Below the pieces are notes generated by a model. The model searched no databases. It was not told the DNA's origin and saw only the letters and a list, made by a program, of their open reading frames with translations. A stretch of 7,989 nt of DNA, taken from contig JAAUVF010000034.1 of NCBI GenBank assembly GCA_012030815.1, positions 1-7,989 on the forward strand, written 5' to 3'. Shown here one piece after another: positions 1 to 6,654 of this stretch. How positions within the stretch are numbered: the first letter of the stretch is position 1; every line of letters starts with the position of its first letter. A program made the position numbers and the translations under genes. This stretch comes from Nanobdellota archaeon (lineage in GTDB: Archaea > Thermoproteota > Nitrososphaeria > Nitrososphaerales > Nitrosopumilaceae).

Positions 1-1348
1 GTTCACCAACAATTATTGTCGATGGATATAGAAAAGCTGACAAAAAAAGCAAAACAATTCCTTCAAGAAATATCTGAGACTGTATCTGCAAATGACAAAA
101 CAATTCTAAATAAAATTGCAAAAACATCTATGCAAACAAAATTGGTAAGAAAAAGACTCTGATCAATTAGCCGATATTATTGTAAAAGCAGTACTTGCAG
201 TTGTTGAAAAAGAAGCCGAAAAATTTATTGTTGACATTGATGATATTAAAGTAGAAAAGAAAGCCGGTGGCTCAATTAAAGATTCAGTTATTATCCAAGG
301 AATAGTACTTGATAAAGAAATTGTTCATGGTGGAATGCCAAGAAAAATTACTGATGCAAAAATTGCCTTAATTAACAAAGCATTAGAAATTAGTAAAACT
401 GAAACTGATGCAAAAATTAACATTTCTAATCCACAACAATTGAAATCATTTCTTGATGAGGAAAATAGAATGTTAAAGAATATGGTCGATAAAGTAATTG
501 GTTCTGGAGCAAACGTAGTATTATGTCAAAAAGGAATTGATGATATGGCTCAACACTATCTTGCAAAAGCAGGAATTATAGCAGTTAGAAGAATCAAAGA
601 AAGTGATCTTACTAAACTTGCAAAAGCAACTGGTGCTAGAATTGTAAATAATCTAGATGATATTTTTGAAAAAGATCTAGGTGATGCTCAACTAGTTGAA
701 GAAAGAAAAATTGAAGAAGACAAATGGGTATTCATTGAAGGTTGTAAACATCCAAAATCTGTCACTTTACTTTTACGTGGTGGTTCTCAAAGAGTAGTAG
801 ACGAAGTAGAGAGATCAGTACATGATTCACTTATGGTAGTAAAAGATGTAATTGAAAAACCAGAAATTGTTGCAGGAGGCGGTGCTCCTGAAACTTATGC
901 TGCAACTAAAATAAGAAGTTGGGCAAAATCATTAGAAGGTAGGGAGCAACTAGCTGCTGAAAAATTTGCAGATTCTTTAGAATCAATTCCATTAACCCTT
1001 TCAGAGAATGCTGGTATGGATCCAATTGACACACTTACAGTTCTTCGTTCTAGACAGATGAAAGGAGAAAAATGGACTGGAATTGATGTTATGAAAGGTA
1101 AAATTGGAAATATGAAGTCAAGTGACATAATTGAGCCATTAGCAGTTAAACTTCAGATTGTTTCAGCAGCTGCAGAAGCTGCTTGTATGATTCTTAGAAT
1201 TGATGATGTTATTGCTACACAAAAGTCTGCTGGACCACCACCAGGAGCAGAAGGTGGAATGCCTGGAATGGGAGGTATGGGTGGAATGCCTGGAATGGGA
1301 GGTATGGGTGGAATGGGTGGCATGCCTGATATGGGCGGAATGATGTAA
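1..1348 (+). CDS. Thermosome (group II chaperonin) subunit, 5'-truncated by the window edge, with two apparent frameshifts
   Basis: Subunit of the archaeal ATP-driven cytosolic folding chamber (CCT/TCP-1 family). The window opens inside the equatorial domain: frame 3 reads SPTIIVDGYRKADKK, the family's HPT-x-I-x-x-GYR element, so roughly the first 115-120 residues, including the GDGTT nucleotide motif, lie upstream. The frame then moves to frame 1 at the A-run 42-48 and to frame 2 at the A-run 150-154; removing one A from each gives a continuous protein. Intact family marks follow: GGSIKDSVIIQGIVLDKEIVHG, the KTETDAKI element near the apical-domain boundary, the apical protrusion region, GGGAPE at about 879-896, and a C-terminal tail of GGM/PGM repeats. 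The reconstructed part is about 447 residues, which with the missing N-terminus fits the usual 540-570. An open frame starting at ATG 335 is only the downstream fragment, not a real start. The family call is very secure; the paralogue (alpha, beta or other) cannot be told. Confidence 0.95.
1253..1306 (+). repeat. Two perfect 27-bp tandem repeats in the thermosome tail
   Basis: The units at 1253-1279 and 1280-1306 are identical, and a third partial copy (GGTGGAATG) begins at 1307. Each unit is nine codons and encodes GGMPGMGGM, so copy-number change keeps the frame. Thermosomes and GroEL share such flexible Gly/Met tails projecting into the cavity. This is a normal family trait in a slippage-prone form. 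Confidence 0.85.
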
Positions 1349-1368
1349 ATCATTTTACTGAGAAATAA

Positions 1369-1373
1369 TTTTT
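1369..1373 (+). terminator. Possible oligo-T termination signal after the thermosome gene
   Basis: A T5 run within an AT-rich stretch lies about 21 nt past the TAA stop. Archaeal RNA polymerase commonly terminates at oligo-T without a hairpin, and I see no convincing stem-loop here. The call is weak because T-runs are frequent in this genome. Confidence 0.25.
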
Positions 1374-1390
1374 CAAAAGTTTATTTGATT

Positions 1391-1400
1391 ATCATATTTA
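1391..1400 (+). promoter_or_regulatory. Possible TATA/BoxA for the small membrane protein
   Basis: ATCATATTTA lies about 30-39 nt upstream of the ATG at 1430. A start site about 25 nt downstream of it would leave a leader of only a few bases, as is common in archaea. No clear Shine-Dalgarno sequence precedes the ATG (ACATCAAAATG). The element is inferred from position and composition only. Confidence 0.25.
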
Positions 1401-1429
1401 CAAACCATGTTGAATAAAACTACATCAAA

Positions 1430-1685
1430 ATGCTAACAGGATTCAAGTATGTTTACTTGATAGCATTTTTGCATTACTTTCAGGATTTTTCATCCATTAA
1501 TTACCCACACAAGTTTTGACAGTGTAGTTATCGGAGTTATTGTCTTATTCATTGGTTTAGCAGGTAGTATTTTGCTTTACAAAGCTGCCATTTCTGAGAA
1601 AAGAAGAATGATATTTCTTGGTGTAGGTTTTGCGTTGATATCTATTTCATTATTCTATATCTTTCAGATTACTGGAAGAGTCTAG
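1430..1685 (+). CDS. Small three-helix membrane protein, frame broken twice in T5 runs
   Basis: I do not recognise the family. From ATG 1430 the reading is MLTGFKYVYLIAF, then the frame breaks at the T-run 1466-1470 and again at 1486-1490. If each T5 is read as T6, one continuous 85-residue protein appears, passing through ALLSGFFHPLITHTSFD and VVIGVIVLFIGLAGSILLY to end in YIFQITGRV at TAG 1683-1685. It has three hydrophobic segments (about residues 5-22, 32-51 and 61-80) and a short basic loop, SEKRR, between the second and third. The long uninterrupted downstream frame with helix-like hydrophobic periodicity argues that this is coding. Its stop codon overlaps the convergent glnA stop by two bases. 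Function is unknown. The alternative is two unrelated short frames, which I consider less likely. Confidence 0.65.
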
Positions 1686-3141
1686 ATATCAAAATACAGA
1701 TAAAATTCATGTGGATGTGGTCTGATTGAAATTTCACGTTGATCTCTTTTGCCCAATTCTATTAACATATCAATTACATCATTTGTGTAAATCGAATTAA
1801 GGAATTTTCTATCACTTTCTAATTCATCAAGTGCTTCACCTAAACTTTTTGGTAATACTCCTATTCCTCTTTTAGCTCTATCAGATTTTGTCATTTTAAA
1901 AATATCATCACGAACTTGATCACCAGGATCCATTTTCTTTTTAACCCCATCCATTCCAGCTGCAGTAACTGCAGCAAACACAAGATATGGATTTGATGAA
2001 GGATCAGGAGCTCTAAATTCAAGCCTCTTCAGATTAGCATAATTTCTACCTTTAAGATGTTGAGGTACTCTAACTATTGCAGATCTGTTACCTGCACTCC
2101 ATGCGATATAAGCTGGTGCTTCATAACCTGGAACAAGCCTATGATATGAATTGGTAGTAGGATTACAAATTGCAGATAATGCTTTTGCATGATTGATAAT
2201 TCCACCACAAAAATATTTTGCAGTTTGACTTAATTCATCTGTATCATCAGGATCATAAAACACATTTTCTTTTCCTTTCCACAAGCTTACATTAACATGC
2301 ATACCAGAACCTGCATCCATTGCAATTGGTTTTGGCATCATAGTTGCAACTTTTCCATATTTTTGTGCTACATTTTTTATTACATATTTGTAAGACTGTG
2401 CAGCATCAGCAGCATTTGTCAAGTAATCATATTTGATATCAATTTCACATTGACCTGCAGTAGCAACTTCATGATGATGATTATCACATATTATGCCAAA
2501 ATCATTATTCAAAATATTTACACATTCATTTCTAAAAGGAGTCAAAGTATCTGAAGGAGTACTTGGATAGTATCCTTCTTGAAGACCCATCGGATATCCA
2601 GTTCCTTCATTATTCCATGGAGCCTCTTTTGATTCAATTGAGTAGGACTGACCTTTGTATGGAGTTAAAACATCCCAATGAACTTTATCAAACACAAAAA
2701 TTCTACTTCTGGACCCCAAGCACTATAATCAAAACCTTGAGACTTCACATATTCTTCTGCTTTTTGTGATATTCCTCTAGGATCTCTAGATAGTCTACCT
2801 CTATTTCCACCCCAATAGATATCACATAACAGTCTTGCAGTCTTATTTTCAGTCATCCATGGAATGATGGCAAAAGTATTGGGATCAGGTTTTAAAATAA
2901 GATCTGAATCATCAACATCAGTAAAACCGATAATAGATGAACCATCCAACTTTGGTAATCCATCCCTCATCTGTTCAGGGGTAAAAGTTACCGCTGAAAT
3001 AGTAGTATGATGAAAACGCCCAGTAAGACCAGTAAACTGTAGATCTATGAACTGAATTCCTTCATGTTGAATTCTGGCAAATACTTCATCTGGCGAATAT
3101 GTCACTTGAAGTGCTTTTCCATGACTAACTTTATAGGGCAA
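1682..3141 (-). CDS. glnA: Glutamine synthetase type I, one apparent frameshift
   Basis: Makes glutamine from glutamate, ammonium and ATP, the main ammonium-assimilation step in the cytosol, as a dodecamer. The upstream part (residues 1-148) carries the beta-grasp domain with LDGSSIIGFTDVDDSD at 65-80 and ends in GPEVEF. The downstream part continues with FVFDKVHWDV and carries HHHEVATAGQCEID (about 222-235), DAGSGMHVNVS (276-286), NPTTNSYHRLVPGYEAP (327-343), NRSAIVRVP and EFRAPDPSSNPY (375-386). The halves join if the plus-strand A5 run 2696-2700 is read as A6; the product is then 486 residues, normal for archaeal GSI. The NLYDLP adenylylation motif of GSI-beta is absent (the region reads DDIFKMTKSD), so control by adenylylation is unlikely. 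The start is TTG at 3141: an in-frame TGA lies four codons upstream and there is no earlier in-frame ATG. It is divergent from the GINS gene. Confidence 0.95.
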
Positions 3142-3195
3142 TTTTGTGCTTCAATCAAACACAAATACATCCGAGATTTAAGGATTAGGTAAGAA
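3142..3195. promoter_or_regulatory. Divergent promoter region between glnA and GINS51
   Basis: These 54 nt must hold both start signals. On the minus strand CCTTAAATCTC (around 3175-3183) lies about 37 nt upstream of the glnA TTG and could be a TATA element with a short leader. On the plus strand ACAAATACAT (around 3161-3170) is about 30 nt upstream of ATG 3196. AGGT at 3187-3190, five nt before that ATG, could be a weak Shine-Dalgarno sequence. None is a strong consensus match. Confidence 0.3.
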
Positions 3196-3753
3196 ATGTC
3201 AGAAACAAACGAAATAGATCTTAACAAATTACACCATATAGTCCTACGAGAAACTGAAAATGATTCTATACAAGAAATTAATCATGATTTCTATAGGCAA
3301 CTTTCAGATTTTATTGGTGACTTAAAAAAACAAGAATTTGACGGAGTAGAAAATAATATCAAAAAAGTCATTATTGATACCGCAACAGAACTAACATCAC
3401 TTTTAATCAATATTAGACTCGAAAAAATCTCTAAATCTGGTAATATTTATTTTCAAAATCTTTTAGATGAAGAAAAATTTATTCTTGATGCAGAAGAAGA
3501 ACGTAGAGAAAGAACTGAAATGATTCTTTCTGCAACAATTAATGGAAAATCAAAATTCCTTGAATCCATCTCTCAAAATCATAAAACTAAGACTATTGTT
3601 GTTAGATTTCTTCAAGAAGTGGATGAAATTATAGGCGCTGATCTAGAAAAATATGGACCTTTCAAAACAGAAGATATTGCAACAATACCCTATGAAAATG
3701 CTCAGGCATTAATTGCTAAAAATATTGCCACTAAAGTTCGTTGGGAAGACTAG
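3196..3753 (+). CDS. GINS complex subunit, Gins15/51 family
   Basis: Component of the archaeal GINS complex, which joins MCM helicase and a Cdc45/RecJ-like protein in the replicative CMG assembly and links it to primase and polymerase. The 185-residue product has the Gins51 order: a helical A-domain (about residues 10-120; INHDFYRQLSDFI and IIDTATELTSLLINIRLEKI are typical) followed by a small C-terminal B-domain (about 133-183). The B-domain gives the strongest signal: VVRFLQEVDEIIGADLEKYG, then PFKTEDIATIPYENAQALI, matching the family pattern VRFL-x-D-x-P-x-hydrophobic-G ... YGPF-x-x-x-D-x-A-x-IP-x-x-NA-x-x-LI. The A-before-B order separates it from Gins23. It is intact, with no frameshift. 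The 94-aa membrane-protein gene starts 30 nt downstream and could be cotranscribed. The assignment is by motif recognition alone. Confidence 0.88.
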   Translation: MSETNEIDLNKLHHIVLRETENDSIQEINHDFYRQLSDFIGDLKKQEFDGVENNIKKVIIDTATELTSLLINIRLEKISKSGNIYFQNLLDEEKFILDAEEERRERTEMILSATINGKSKFLESISQNHKTKTIVVRFLQEVDEIIGADLEKYGPFKTEDIATIPYENAQALIAKNIATKVRWED

Positions 3754-3783
3754 ATAGAAATTATACCCTAATTACTTTCATTT

Positions 3784-4068
3784 ATGACACATACAGGAGT
3801 AGATGTAATTGACTTCCTTCTTTATACAATTTATCCAGTAATTGGCATCTTTATAGTTGAAGCAATTTGTAGAGTAACTAAAACTCCAAAATGGATTAAA
3901 CTCTGGGTACAAGCAGCTATATCTATAGGATTTGGAATTTACTATTGGTTTGTACTACCTGCCCCACAAAATTTTCCATTAACTGCAATGGTGATGTTTG
4001 CTCTTGCTTTGGCCTTAATTTATCAAGGAAGACGTGCAAAAATATCTCCTGACAAAAGTCCATATTAG
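3784..4068 (+). CDS. Small membrane protein with three predicted helices, unknown function
   Basis: This 94-residue protein has three hydrophobic segments at about residues 9-28, 40-58 and 65-81, and a basic, polar C-terminal tail (QGRRAKISPDKSPY). By the positive-inside rule the RRAK tail is probably cytoplasmic and the N-terminus outside. I do not recognise the family; no catalytic or metal-binding motif is visible. The ATG at 3784 is the first in frame and has no Shine-Dalgarno sequence; TTATAC at 3761-3766 about 20 nt upstream is a weak TATA candidate, so the gene may instead be read with the GINS gene. It ends 8 nt before the convergent AN1 gene. Coding potential is supported by length, clean helix pattern and lack of a competing frame. 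Confidence 0.75.
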   Translation: MTHTGVDVIDFLLYTIYPVIGIFIVEAICRVTKTPKWIKLWVQAAISIGFGIYYWFVLPAPQNFPLTAMVMFALALALIYQGRRAKISPDKSPY

Positions 4069-4076
4069 TTGTTCAG

Positions 4077-4310
4077 CTAATCTTTGAATTTTCGAAATAT
4101 TCTTTTGAAAACATTTTGTTTATTTGGACCTCCATTCCTGATTACCTTTTTCTCCCCAAATCTACGAGCTCTAATCTGAGTTAACTTTACACACCTGTGT
4201 TCTTCTGGAAGTCTATGCTCTGAGCAAAATGGATCTTTACAATAATTACACTGAAAAGGCATATCTACCATATCTCCACAATAAGCGCATTTTTCAGGTT
4301 TCACATACAT
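4077..4310 (-). CDS. AN1-type zinc-finger protein
   Basis: A 77-residue protein with one complete AN1 zinc finger at the N-terminus: C8-x2-C11-x9-C21-x2-C24-x4-C29-x2-H32-x5-H38-x-C40, all eight ligands for two zinc ions in consensus spacing. The second half is strongly basic (RARRFGEKKVIRNGG, KRIFRKFKD) and probably binds nucleic acid or ribosomes electrostatically. In eukaryotes AN1 fingers occur in stress and ubiquitin/proteasome-linked proteins; small archaeal stand-alone versions have no settled role that I can state. The ATG at 4310 is the first in frame and places the finger 8 residues in. It is divergent from the SDR gene across an AT-rich 82-nt spacer and convergent with the 94-aa membrane-protein gene. 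Confidence 0.92.
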   Translation of the reverse strand: MYVKPEKCAYCGDMVDMPFQCNYCKDPFCSEHRLPEEHRCVKLTQIRARRFGEKKVIRNGGPNKQNVFKRIFRKFKD

Positions 4311-4392
4311 ACTGCAAACTTTCTTCTATTAAACTTGCTTTGATTCGTTTTAAAAATTAAATTTTTAAAAAATTTAGGTAAACGTTTTTACG
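4311..4392. promoter_or_regulatory. AT-rich divergent promoter region between AN1 gene and SDR
   Basis: The spacer is almost pure A/T in its centre. On the plus strand ATTTTTAAAAAATTTA (4361-4376) is centred about 25 nt before ATG 4393, fitting a TATA box for leaderless transcription from that codon, or a 33-nt leader if translation starts at 4426. For the minus strand, TTTTAAAA around 4348-4355 lies about 41 nt upstream of ATG 4310. AAACGTTT at about 4380-4387 is a perfect 8-bp palindrome that might be half of an operator, but it is too short to be significant alone. Confidence 0.4.
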
Positions 4393-4425
4393 ATGTTGAA
4401 ATTAAAAATAATTAAGTGGATATTG

Positions 4426-5164
4426 ATGATTAACAATAAAGTAGCAATAATCACAGGTGCAAGTAGCGGAATAGGATTTGCTACAGCATTAGCACTTTCA
4501 AAGGCAGGAGCGAAAGTTGCAATAGGTGCACGACGAACTAACATGCTTGATGAACTAGAAAAAAAGATTAAAGAAAATGGTGGAGAAGTTTATTCTCAAA
4601 AATTAGATGTTACTAAGAGAAACGAATGTAATTCCTTTATAGATAATGTTTTAAAAAATGGGGTAAGATAGACATTTTAGTAAATAACGCTGGACTTATG
4701 CCTCTAAGTTTTTCAAAAATTTGAAAATTGATGAGTGGGACCAAATGATAGATGTCAATATTAAAGGAGTTTTGTATTGTACAGGAGCAGTTATCACACA
4801 TATGCTTGAAAATAAGTCTGGTCATATAATCAATATCTCTTCAGTCGCTGGAAGAATAGTTTTTCCAGCAGGCAGTGTTTATTGTGCCACAAAACATGCA
4901 ATTACTGCTTTTAGTGAAGGATTAAGACAAGAACTAAGTGTACGAAAAAATATTCGTGTTACATGCATTGAACCAGGCGTAGTTGCAACTGAACTAACAA
5001 ACACTATCACTGATGAATCATTACAAGCATTTGTTGAAAGTGCCAAAAAAATGGAATCGTTACAAGCTGAAGACATTGCAAATGCAATTGTTTATGCTGT
5101 CGAATCACCCAATCATGTAAATGTCAATGAAATTCTAATTAGACCTACTACACAAGATCGTTAA
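4426..5164 (+). CDS. Classical short-chain dehydrogenase/reductase (SDR), two apparent frameshifts
   Basis: NAD(P)-dependent oxidoreductase with a Rossmann fold; the substrate cannot be told from sequence. The reconstruction needs one extra A in the run 4653-4658 and one extra T in 4709-4713, giving 246 residues, the normal length. Motifs in order: TGASSGIG cofactor loop (10-17), GARR after strand 2 (34-37, suggesting NADPH preference), DVT (61-63), NNAG (87-90), Asn112 in MIDVNIKGV, catalytic Ser140 in INISSVAG, Tyr153 and Lys157 in YCATK, and PGVVATE (184-190). The NNAG motif falls inside the damaged stretch and appears only after the first correction, which supports it. ATG 4426 puts MINNKVAIITGAS at the N-terminus as in most SDRs; ATG 4393 in the same frame would add 11 residues and fits the upstream TATA spacing, so it is a real alternative. 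The flavoprotein gene starts 1 nt after the stop. Confidence 0.9.
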
Positions 5165-5165
5165 A

Positions 5166-6314
5166 TTGACATCTATTCCACACGTGTTAATTCTTGGTGG
5201 AGGTTTTGGAGGATTATCTGCTGCAAATGAAATCAGAAATAACCTTTCATCATCACAAGTTAAGATAACAGTTATTGACAAAAAAGACTGGTTTATGGTA
5301 GGGTTTGCAAAACTTTGGATAATCAAAGGTACACGAACATTTGAAAATTCAATAGGTTCACTAAACCAGCTTATAAAAAAAGAAATTAATTTTATAAAAG
5401 AAGAAATTATTCAAATTGATCTTCAAAACAAAAACATCAAAACTACAACTCAAACATTATCATATGATTTTTTAATTATTGCAATGGGTGCTGTATTAGC
5501 TCCTGAAAAAATTCCAGGACTTGTGGATAATGGAATGAATCTTTATGAGCATAATCAATTAACCGAAATTCATAACAAATTAAAAAAAATGAAATCAGGC
5601 AATATAGCTATATCTATTATGGGCATGCCATACAAATGCCCTCCAGCACCATTTGAGGCTAGTTTATTGATTGATTCAATGCTAAGAGAAGAAGGCACTA
5701 GAGATTCAATACAAATTCACTTCTATAGTCCAGCACCAATAACATTACCTGCAGCTGGTCCAGAAATAAGTCAAAAAATCCTCAGTTTGATAAATTCTGA
5801 GAATATAATTTTTCATGATTCTTGTAAAATAAAATCCGTAGAAAAAAATAAATTAATTTTTCAAAATGGGGAAGCACATTTTGATTTACTTCTTGCTGTT
5901 CCTCCTCATATTGCTCCAAAAGTAATTTATGAATCTGGATTAGCAAAAGAAGGCGGATTTATACCAATTAATAGAGATTGTAAAACACCATTTGAAAATG
6001 TATACGCAGTAGGTGATGTAACAACATTAACAATTATTGATACTATGACTGCTCCTAAAGCAGGTATATTTGCAGAAGGAGAAGCCATAACAGTGGCAAA
6101 AAATATTATATCTTATATCCTGTTAAAAAAAGAATCTTTATTGTATGATGGAAAGGGAGGATGCTTTATTGAATCTGGAAGAGATACAGCATCTATAATC
6201 GAAGTAGACATGTTTTCAGAATCGAAACCAACAACAAAATTAACTGACTCTACATCTAAACACTTAGATGAAAAATTACAATTTGAGAAAGATCGACTTT
6301 CAAAATGGTTATGA
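5166..6314 (+). CDS. FAD-dependent oxidoreductase, FCSD / sulfide:quinone reductase-like
   Basis: A 382-residue two-dinucleotide-binding-domain flavoprotein. Residues 7-20 (VLILGGGFGGLSAA) are the FAD Rossmann loop, LIIAMGA (103-109) the second FAD contact, and TPFENVYAVGDVTTL (274-288) the C-terminal FAD motif with its Asp, followed by APKAGIFAEGEA. MPYKCPPAPFEA (154-165) and YDGKGGCFIESG (327-338) place Cys158 and Cys333 where flavocytochrome c sulfide dehydrogenase and SQR relatives carry their redox-active pair, so a sulfur or thiol substrate is an attractive inference; NDH-2-like quinone reduction is the alternative. There is no signal peptide or clear membrane helix, so it is cytosolic or peripheral. 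The start is TTG 5166, one nt after the SDR stop; GTG 5184 would cut right up to the FAD loop. Tight spacing implies translational coupling with the SDR. No frameshift is seen. Confidence 0.85.
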   Translation: MTSIPHVLILGGGFGGLSAANEIRNNLSSSQVKITVIDKKDWFMVGFAKLWIIKGTRTFENSIGSLNQLIKKEINFIKEEIIQIDLQNKNIKTTTQTLSYDFLIIAMGAVLAPEKIPGLVDNGMNLYEHNQLTEIHNKLKKMKSGNIAISIMGMPYKCPPAPFEASLLIDSMLREEGTRDSIQIHFYSPAPITLPAAGPEISQKILSLINSENIIFHDSCKIKSVEKNKLIFQNGEAHFDLLLAVPPHIAPKVIYESGLAKEGGFIPINRDCKTPFENVYAVGDVTTLTIIDTMTAPKAGIFAEGEAITVAKNIISYILLKKESLLYDGKGGCFIESGRDTASIIEVDMFSESKPTTKLTDSTSKHLDEKLQFEKDRLSKWL

Positions 6315-6524
6315 TCAGATATCTTTTTTATTTTCTTTTGTAAGATGTTCTAAAATTGCTTTTACCTCAACACCTAAACCTAGTGTATCTTTTGCTAAAT
6401 CCAATTTTTCAGGGATACTCTGTTTAAAATTTTCATCTTCATTTTCTATTCTAATTTTTTGAATACAATCTAGATGATCTTGATCATTTCCAGAAATTCT
6501 ATGACAAATGCTACAAATTTTCAT
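6315..6524 (-). CDS. Small Cys-rich protein (C-x2-C-x9-H-x2-C), unknown function
   Basis: A 69-residue protein I do not recognise. The N-terminus holds C4-x2-C7 and H17-x2-C20, which together could bind one zinc ion as a minimal finger. The remainder is charged and probably helical (IRIENEDENFKQ, LDLAKDTLGLGVEVKAILEHL), with no hydrophobic segment, so it is cytosolic. C4-C7-H8 also reads CxxCH, but without a signal peptide haem attachment is improbable. The ATG at 6524 is the first in frame and lies about 28 nt from the TATA-like element at 6549-6557, fitting a leaderless mRNA. The stop codon directly abuts the stop of the convergent flavoprotein gene with no spacer. Confidence 0.75.
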   Translation of the reverse strand: MKICSICHRISGNDQDHLDCIQKIRIENEDENFKQSIPEKLDLAKDTLGLGVEVKAILEHLTKENKKDI

Positions 6525-6548
6525 TAATTATAGATATTAACCCGACGA

Positions 6549-6557
6549 TTTAATAAT
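6549..6557. promoter_or_regulatory. TATA/BoxA element serving tRNA-Pro and probably the divergent small gene
   Basis: TTTAATAAT is centred at 6553, 28 nt before the first base of tRNA-Pro (6581), the expected archaeal BoxA distance. Its reverse complement ATTATTAAA is equally 28-29 nt from ATG 6524 on the minus strand. The element therefore sits at the exact middle of the 56-nt spacer and could drive both directions. The tRNA role is well supported by spacing; the second is inference. Confidence 0.6.
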
Positions 6558-6580
6558 TTCATTTTGTGCCTCTTTCATGA

Positions 6581-6654
6581 GGGGTCGTAGTCTAGCTTGG
6601 TATGATACTAGTCTGGGGGACTAGTGGTCGCAGGTTCAATTCCTGCCGGCCCCA
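6581..6654 (+). tRNA. tRNA-Pro (anticodon GGG)
   Basis: A full cloverleaf can be drawn. Acceptor 6581-6587 (GGGGTCG) pairs with 6647-6653 (CGGCCCC), with one G-T pair, and discriminator A is at 6654. The D-arm starts GTCTAG with GG in the loop. Anticodon stem 6608-6612 CTAGT pairs perfectly with 6620-6624 ACTAG; loop 6613-6619 is CTGGGGG, giving anticodon GGG at 6615-6617, preceded by the invariant T. The variable loop is 5 nt, and T-stem GCAGG/CCTGC (6630-6634 and 6642-6646) flanks loop TTCAATT. There is no intron and no encoded CCA (TTACA follows), so the 3' end needs the CCA-adding enzyme, whose gene lies just to the right. The last base abuts the stop codon of the convergent kinase gene. 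Confidence 0.97.

Noticed and set aside
895..1353. Minus-strand open frames across the thermosome gene, including a Pro/Ile-rich one
   Set aside because: They are antisense mirrors of the thermosome gene and its GGM repeat tail and have no family resemblance.
2297..2769. Plus-strand open frames inside glnA
   Set aside because: They are shadows of the glutamine synthetase gene, whose conserved motifs cover the same bases on the other strand.
4380..4387. Operator palindrome AAACGTTT
   Set aside because: Eight bases of A/T-rich symmetry are expected by chance in such DNA, and the flanks do not extend the palindrome.
4653..4725. Programmed frameshifting or recoding in the SDR (and similarly in glnA and cca)
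   Set aside because: Two shifts lie about 60 nt apart in one gene, no stimulatory structure is visible, and the same run-length error recurs in unrelated genes. Miscounted homopolymers explain all of it more simply.
6494..6515. CxxCH haem c attachment motif in the 69-aa protein
   Set aside because: There is no signal peptide or membrane segment to export it, and a nearby HxxC makes a zinc site the better reading.
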